Program-made: the position numbers and the translations under genes | The notes under the pieces: generated by a model | Database searches by the model: none | Seen by the model: the letters and a program-made list of their open reading frames with translations, nothing else | What the model was told of the DNA's origin: nothing | Assembly: GCA_900754475.1 (NCBI GenBank) | Contig: CAAECY010000071.1 | Coordinates: 1 to 11,036, forward strand | Direction of reading: 5' to 3' | Source of the DNA: an uncultured Sutterella sp. | GTDB taxonomy: Bacteria > Pseudomonadota > Gammaproteobacteria > Burkholderiales > Burkholderiaceae_F | DNA length: 11,036 bases | Shown here: one piece after another, positions 9,301 to 11,036 of the stretch | How the letters are laid out: each line of letters begins with the position of its first letter | Position numbering within the stretch: the first letter of the stretch is position 1

Positions 9301-10344
9301 GGAGTTCGAGGTCGCTTTCGTTGCAAGGCGCTTTGCTTCGAAGGTCGAAGGCCAGTCGCCCGCCCACTGCGGTTCACCGAAGCTCTCCAAATACTCTTCC
9401 GTGCTCAACCGGTCTTCCGTGATGACGCTCTCCGTCGACGAAAAGTCCGCGCCGAAGACGTCCGACGCGTACGCCTGAAGGCGCTCCATCCCGTCACCGC
9501 CCCCGAGGGTCGCGGACGTACCGATGCAGGCAAGGCCCTCGCCCAAGTCGAGTCGGTCGCGAAGGCGCCGCACGAGGCAGGCGAGGTCCGTCCCCTGCGC
9601 GCCGTCGAACGTATGGAGTTCGTCGACGACGAGGTAGCGAAGCGACTTTGCCGACGTCTTCTCCCAAAGCGGCCGATCCTCCTCTCTCAAGAGGAGGTAG
9701 TCGAGCATCTTGTAGTTCGTGAGGAGAATGTCGGGCGGGTTGCGCCGGAGCGTGTCGCGGTCCGTGATAGAGGAGTGCTCACCCATCGTTCTCGACTCGA
9801 ACCCGGGCGCGCCCGTGTAAAGACCCACCGTGATTTGAGGGCCATCGGCCTTTTTCACCGCGTCGCAGAGTTCCGCGAAGCGCTTTGCCTGGTCGGTCGC
9901 AAGCGCGTTCATGGGATAGATGACGAGCGCCTTGATCCCTTCGATCCCGTCCTTTTTCATCCGCAGCACGGCGTCGAGAATCGGAAGCATGAAACACTCC
10001 GTCTTCCCCGAGCCCGTCCCCGTCGCGACGATGGTCGACTTGGGGTTCGGATAAAGGAGCCGCTCGAAGGCGCGCGCCTGATGGCGGTGCGGCTCGAAAT
10101 TCTCCAGAACGCGCAGTTCCCCCGCAAATTCCGGAAGAAACTCGGGGAGCTTCGCGTCGCACTTGCGGAAGGGGCGCCGGATTTCCAGCCACGGGCCCTT
10201 GACGAGGTTTTTGCTCTTATCGAGAAACGCTTCGACGATCGACTGTCCGTTCGGGCGGAAAGCGGTCGTCGCGATGGGAAATTCGTTTTTGACGAAGGAA
10301 CGTATGCCTTCTTCGATGTCACGGGAAGTGAGGGTCGGGAGCAT
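3307..10344 (-). CDS. Giant SF2 DEAD/DEAH-type helicase with DUF1998 (MZB) and Vsr-like nuclease domain, DruE-like, 2345 aa
   Basis: This is an SF2 helicase, probably the main DNA-acting component of a defence module. The first RecA lobe has Walker A TGTGSGKTE at 108-116, YPMNALATDQ at 143-152, DELH at 241-244 and SAT at 277-279. The second lobe has ATPTLEMGIDIGDL at 1115-1128 and QRIGRAGRR at 1145-1153. About 800 residues separate the lobes, with Cys pairs near 500/503, 584/587, 619/622 and 1029/1032. A Lys/Glu-rich linker at 1430-1471 is followed by CxxC pairs at 1520/1523, 1538/1541 and 1650/1653. DUF1998 follows, with DTVPGGTGY at 1770-1778 and Cys 1803, 1805, 1814 and 1817. Residues 1906-1979 look like a Vsr-type endonuclease (RPDFVF, VFTDGWTYH, then a conserved D..K and GMRVWTLYW). 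After an Ala/Asn/Pro linker (2217-2245) comes a small C-terminal module. Length and domain order resemble DruE of Druantia; DISARM DrmA/DrmB and MrfA are more distant relatives. The start at 10344 lacks a clear ribosome site, but no better start is near. The reading frame is intact. Confidence 0.93.
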   Translation of the reverse strand: MLPTLTSRDIEEGIRSFVKNEFPIATTAFRPNGQSIVEAFLDKSKNLVKGPWLEIRRPFRKCDAKLPEFLPEFAGELRVLENFEPHRHQARAFERLLYPNPKSTIVATGTGSGKTECFMLPILDAVLRMKKDGIEGIKALVIYPMNALATDQAKRFAELCDAVKKADGPQITVGLYTGAPGFESRTMGEHSSITDRDTLRRNPPDILLTNYKMLDYLLLREEDRPLWEKTSAKSLRYLVVDELHTFDGAQGTDLACLVRRLRDRLDLGEGLACIGTSATLGGGDGMERLQAYASDVFGADFSSTESVITEDRLSTEEYLESFGEPQWAGDWPSTFEAKRLATKATSNSVEIFLADSIRTWLGQIVRLRPGEPADWTETALMLGRMLPHHPAFRRLMSEANGIIHLATMAESWRRDVPAFRELTVEETMLMIRSFVALVSMARLVRSDGALVPFLTVRVQFWVRELANMLATVEAEPKLIPMADVKDEKDGKSLAFPIVTCRACNATAWGAVVADGQLVGGARGFYRSWFSRKDPNAKLLYPVVKDEFQKVRAERPGELMRLCTKHSSLTWVHDTDADAVYNRLCPVCQTEHDPIIVRVPKIHTSGSNEDGRYVRLQTSCALCGSLNSMRILGARSVTLSSAMTGHLHSSDANDDHKLINFTDSVQDAAHRAGFMEARSYMFALRQAVAGLMRDSEGGKLDFESFLATIGDFWLERTGGKNALKTSPSAVLQEAAEPIAVARFVSTFIPSGMLWRRPWTEFRARIAQYYQEKHRKSKDPTVELENLVERIPALHDDEEKPTPWWYLYQDVAQRLRWEAFVEMTMRVHSGRTVESLGIGTISPDTYCIESAAEKLRRTLSETVGGLRDASIDKFALFVEGFLMHEKLRGAFDMRLPVSAQGRDDFQRFVVSGDQFWFAMSRYLPTYGPNFRPPAPLVLRNPAAQALPYFDAVLPKDARKENWYTLWLTKCFGDDLEVVAAREEIYTTLLSALTDAGALTSLPMSEKAGSIPVYLMTPRSWSVTRALKRAVCPRCGRSHVIDAARADAWSAMPCLSQGCMSTKHDIRDIAPDNATYRGTPLRVTAREHTGNLDHKERGRIERSFIDGREPWDVNLLCATPTLEMGIDIGDLSTVLLSSMPPGPANYVQRIGRAGRRDGNALAMTICDTSLHAQYFWADPEEMLEAEVNPPGVFLHAPAVLERQLFAFAITRWMGAVDDASVPEEIGEVLRKFEAAKETGYTSAQFPFGLIDYVKENAEGLLADFAGLFVVPGTDRTIFTPEERRRLLGFLIDTSEDTPSVKTRLVGKLKRLVAERTSYEKKRDGYKSTLQRLKKGPIDEHTQRTIEELQLNIDALQTLCRDEFRTKKTLNVLTDEGILPNYAFPEEGIGLDGLVMQIRDRRAPDHSGREAMLAAERASAAEDGNDTLEGLELPDSDKGEKTDKSDAGEKAEKVETKEKAASEAAAKKTRKKKDGVYKRFNFRRAASTGLFELAPGNSYYANEFVLHIDQVDLADDKVAWWRFCPVCNYSAIDRPEETGSACPRCGAPAWQEVGQRRPVLQLRNVYAYADIKSDRISDDREDREHVDLSRVKLVDIDPRVERRSFVLPESNGFGFEYVPSATFRDFNFGKSGTGMTEPFEVASQSLDAPGFAVCKHCGRLRKEVRRNAQGKEYTYGREQHDFSCPVTKDPSKEDWIEGLVLSRSFKSEVLRIRVPQGILTETHTPATVTASLVAALRLGLRRYFHGSVDHLKVMPMVEPAEGGRKRVHYIVVYDTVPGGTGYLKELLANERNMIEVFRTALTALTDCPCGEDGKSDGCYRCVYAHGDASVRRDISRLCAIEVVTDILAKAKDLKKGSIDTTGGVDPTDSELERNFIVALRKAPEVECVKRIPTGSGLFHYLVQMRSGLLWRLELQEDMKGERPSRPDFVFRPLRESERRPDRTMAVFTDGWTYHADIFAEDCAKRQSILNQGMRVWTLYWDDVMARVESDGKDPTAVDLRNLPPLVRAAPPAQIYPQWRAAVKGLTGKEPPEWTTVVKRWLLNVESFGRLLVWLSDPDEAEGCAIATAFAGIFGIQATLGPKVRERAQHATTLLVDAKATEAGDMWLEGPLETPVDTPLRREYRRPTGLNAAILFAEGEALKGILNMRVSSPLEESMRAYWSEAASLQFTNELVLMPTLPETRDETGASVFERLLTASPWAKAFDRLREARERVAHRTLSAAPAEEANASEAPAANPAANPAAEANAAGWASVSDLLPEELLPLAEALEKAGVAIDENDAGVDLVDPARGEVFATAELYWKEAALAVVLEGEDAPIEHRTAGIRCVNGSAPVEEVLALLLAHPGLPKIA
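3616..3682 (-). repeat. Short direct repeats in the Ala/Asn/Pro linker of the giant helicase
   Basis: A 13-bp direct repeat (GGCATTCGCTTCT at 3616-3628 and 3670-3682) flanks two near-identical 12-bp units (GCAGCGGGGTTC at 3629-3640 and GCTGCGGGGTTC at 3641-3652). Together they encode an Ala/Asn/Pro/Glu linker just before the last domain. All units keep the frame, as expected for a slippage-expanded flexible linker. Confidence 0.55.
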
Positions 10345-10376
10345 GTTCGGGCGTCCGGTGGTCGGTTGAGCCGCAA

Positions 10377-10406
10377 CGCACGAACCGAATTTGTTCGGTC
10401 CGTGCG
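10377..10406. promoter_or_regulatory. Long imperfect inverted repeat in the leader of the giant helicase gene
   Basis: CGCACG-A-ACCGAA at 10377-10389 pairs with TTCGGT-C-CGTGCG at 10394-10406, making 12 pairs with one internal mismatch and a TTTG loop. It lies 33-62 bp before the ATG of the giant helicase and about 140 bp after the stop of the upstream 131-aa gene. No T-run follows the stem on the leftward transcript, so it is unlikely to be an intrinsic terminator. An operator for a dimeric repressor or an RNA hairpin in the leader are the plausible readings. The 204-bp gap that contains it (10345-10548) has no convincing gene; a possible leftward promoter there is too weak to call. Confidence 0.45.
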
Positions 10407-10548
10407 GGCTTTATGAATGGGAAGGATAGCGAATCCCGAGCGTCGGGGTCGGGGCGACCGTTTGACACTCGGAATTCGGCAGGGTCGGTTTTTCAGCTTT
10501 CCCTTTCCTTGAGGGCGAAGCGGGCACGTTCCTCGGGCTCAAGCGGGT

Positions 10549-10944
10549 TCAAAAGAGCGTTCCTTGGACGGGCTCCTCCTTCGCATCCTGCTCCGAGGGG
10601 GTAGCCGTAGCGGCCTCGGCTTTTTTCGTCGACTTCGCTTTCTTGGTCGACGCGGAGGCGGACTTCGCTTTGCCCTTCCCCTTCGAAGCCTTGGCGTCCT
10701 TTTCGGCCTTCGTATCGGCTTCGGACGAGGATTCGGACTTCGTCGCGGACGCGGGCGTATAGGCCTGAAGCACGGCCGCGTCGACCGGGCCGTACTTCTC
10801 TTCGAAGTACGCCCAGGCAATCCGGTAGTCCTCTTCTCGGTCGACCTTGAAGAAAGGCGCCTCGTAGCGGATCGTGCGCTCGACGGGTTCGTCCGTGAGC
10901 GACGCGTCAAGGAAAGTCTTCGTTACGAATTCACCTTCCTTCAT
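10549..10944 (-). CDS. Small protein of unknown function with Lys/Ala/Ser-rich tail and clamp-like C-terminus, 131 aa
   Basis: I do not recognise the family. Residues 1-63 look folded (RYEAPFFKVDREEDYRIAWAYFEEKYGPVD at about 26-55 has the spacing of a strand followed by a helix). Residues 64-125 are low-complexity Ala/Lys/Ser/Glu, like a flexible, possibly DNA-binding tail. The last five residues are QGTLF, which fit the Q-x-x-L-F type of sliding-clamp-binding motif. I chose ATG 10944 because codons upstream of about 10954 switch to T/A-ending third positions unlike the rest of the gene. The frame stays open to ATG 11010 (153 aa) and beyond the window edge, so a longer protein, or the tail of a larger one, is possible. 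No clear ribosome site precedes either ATG. It is the first leftward gene before the giant helicase, 204 bp away, and may act with it. Confidence 0.6.
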   Translation of the reverse strand: MKEGEFVTKTFLDASLTDEPVERTIRYEAPFFKVDREEDYRIAWAYFEEKYGPVDAAVLQAYTPASATKSESSSEADTKAEKDAKASKGKGKAKSASASTKKAKSTKKAEAATATPSEQDAKEEPVQGTLF

Positions 10945-10981
10945 GTCGCGCACGAGGACGTCAGAAATTTCGTGTCTGTGA

Positions 10982-10987
10982 GATAAT
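10982..10987 (+). promoter_or_regulatory. Possible extended -10 element of a divergent rightward promoter
   Basis: TGAGATAAT at 10979-10987 matches the extended -10 form TGnTATAAT with one difference. No good -35 box lies 16-18 bp upstream, as can be the case for extended -10 promoters. Transcription would begin near 10994, about 20 bp before a rightward ATG at 11015. The overlapping leftward GATTAT (10988-10983) is only a 4/6 match to -10 and has no -35. Confidence 0.3.
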
Positions 10988-11014
10988 CGGAACCCGTCCA
11001 CCGGGTGCATCCAA

Positions 11015-11036
11015 TGAACACGAATACGAAAACCAC
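11015..11036 (+). CDS. Possible start of a divergent rightward gene (partial)
   Basis: ATG at 11015 opens a rightward frame (MNTNTKT...) that runs off the window. Its seven full codons end mostly in G or C (5 of 7). The seven codons read leftward over nearly the same bases (about 11015-11034) all end in T, so the rightward reading fits this genome better. The -10-like element at 10982 is well placed. There is no strong ribosome site, and seven codons cannot identify a product. Confidence 0.3.

Noticed and set aside
6769..10416. 1215-codon open frame on the plus strand
   Set aside because: It is antisense to the intact giant helicase. The Arg/His/Glu-rich translation has no recognisable motif and no ribosome site, so it is a mirror-frame artefact.
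10462..10467. Perfect TTGACA on the plus strand as a -35 box
   Set aside because: The hexamer 17 bp downstream is TCGGTT, with nothing like TATAAT nearby. No rightward gene follows, so this is a chance match.
10508..10543. CTTGAG...CTCAAG inverted repeat after the 131-aa gene as a terminator
   Set aside because: It has only 6 bp of stem around a 24-base loop, and no T-run follows on the leftward transcript.
1..11036. CRISPR array, tRNA or rRNA genes, transposase or integrase
   Set aside because: I saw no regularly spaced direct repeats, no tRNA-like or rRNA-like sequence, and no transposase or integrase motifs in the reading frames.

Overview
The window is GC-rich (about 60% or a little more by eye) with strong G/C third-position bias. 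It is almost entirely occupied by leftward (minus-strand) genes. That composition, the RelE-fused UvrD helicase and the DUF1998 giant helicase fit a high-GC Gram-negative bacterium. A proteobacterium, perhaps Burkholderiales/Sutterella-like, is my best guess, but nothing here is phylogenetically decisive.

Layout in transcription order, right to left. (i) The right edge (10954-11036) looks like a small divergent promoter region, with the first codons of a possible rightward gene at 11015. (ii) A 131-aa protein of unknown function has a Lys/Ala/Ser-rich tail ending in a beta-clamp-like pentapeptide, QGTLF. (iii) A 204-bp intergenic stretch carries a long imperfect inverted repeat just upstream of the next gene. 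(iv) A giant 2345-aa superfamily 2 (SF2) helicase has two RecA lobes split by an insertion of about 800 residues, many Cys pairs, a DUF1998/MZB zinc signature and a Vsr-like nuclease domain. Its architecture resembles DruE of Druantia systems. (v) An approximately 829-aa superfamily 1 (SF1) UvrD/Rep-type helicase has an N-terminal RelE/ParE-like domain. (vi) A stem-loop terminator is followed by a cluster of short GC hairpins. (vii) A separate, very acidic 132-aa protein of unknown function lies at the left.

The three leftward genes between 10944 and 748 are co-oriented, and no strong terminator separates them, so they probably form one transcription unit. An SF2 DUF1998 helicase carrying a nuclease, paired with an SF1 helicase, most plausibly recognises and destroys foreign DNA. 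I read it as a candidate anti-phage or anti-plasmid module related to the Druantia/DISARM helicase families. None of the accessory Druantia proteins (DruA-D, DruF, DruG, DruH, DruM) or DISARM methyltransferases is visible, so the exact system type is unresolved. The genes to the right of the window would decide it. The defence role is inferred from domains and gene order only.
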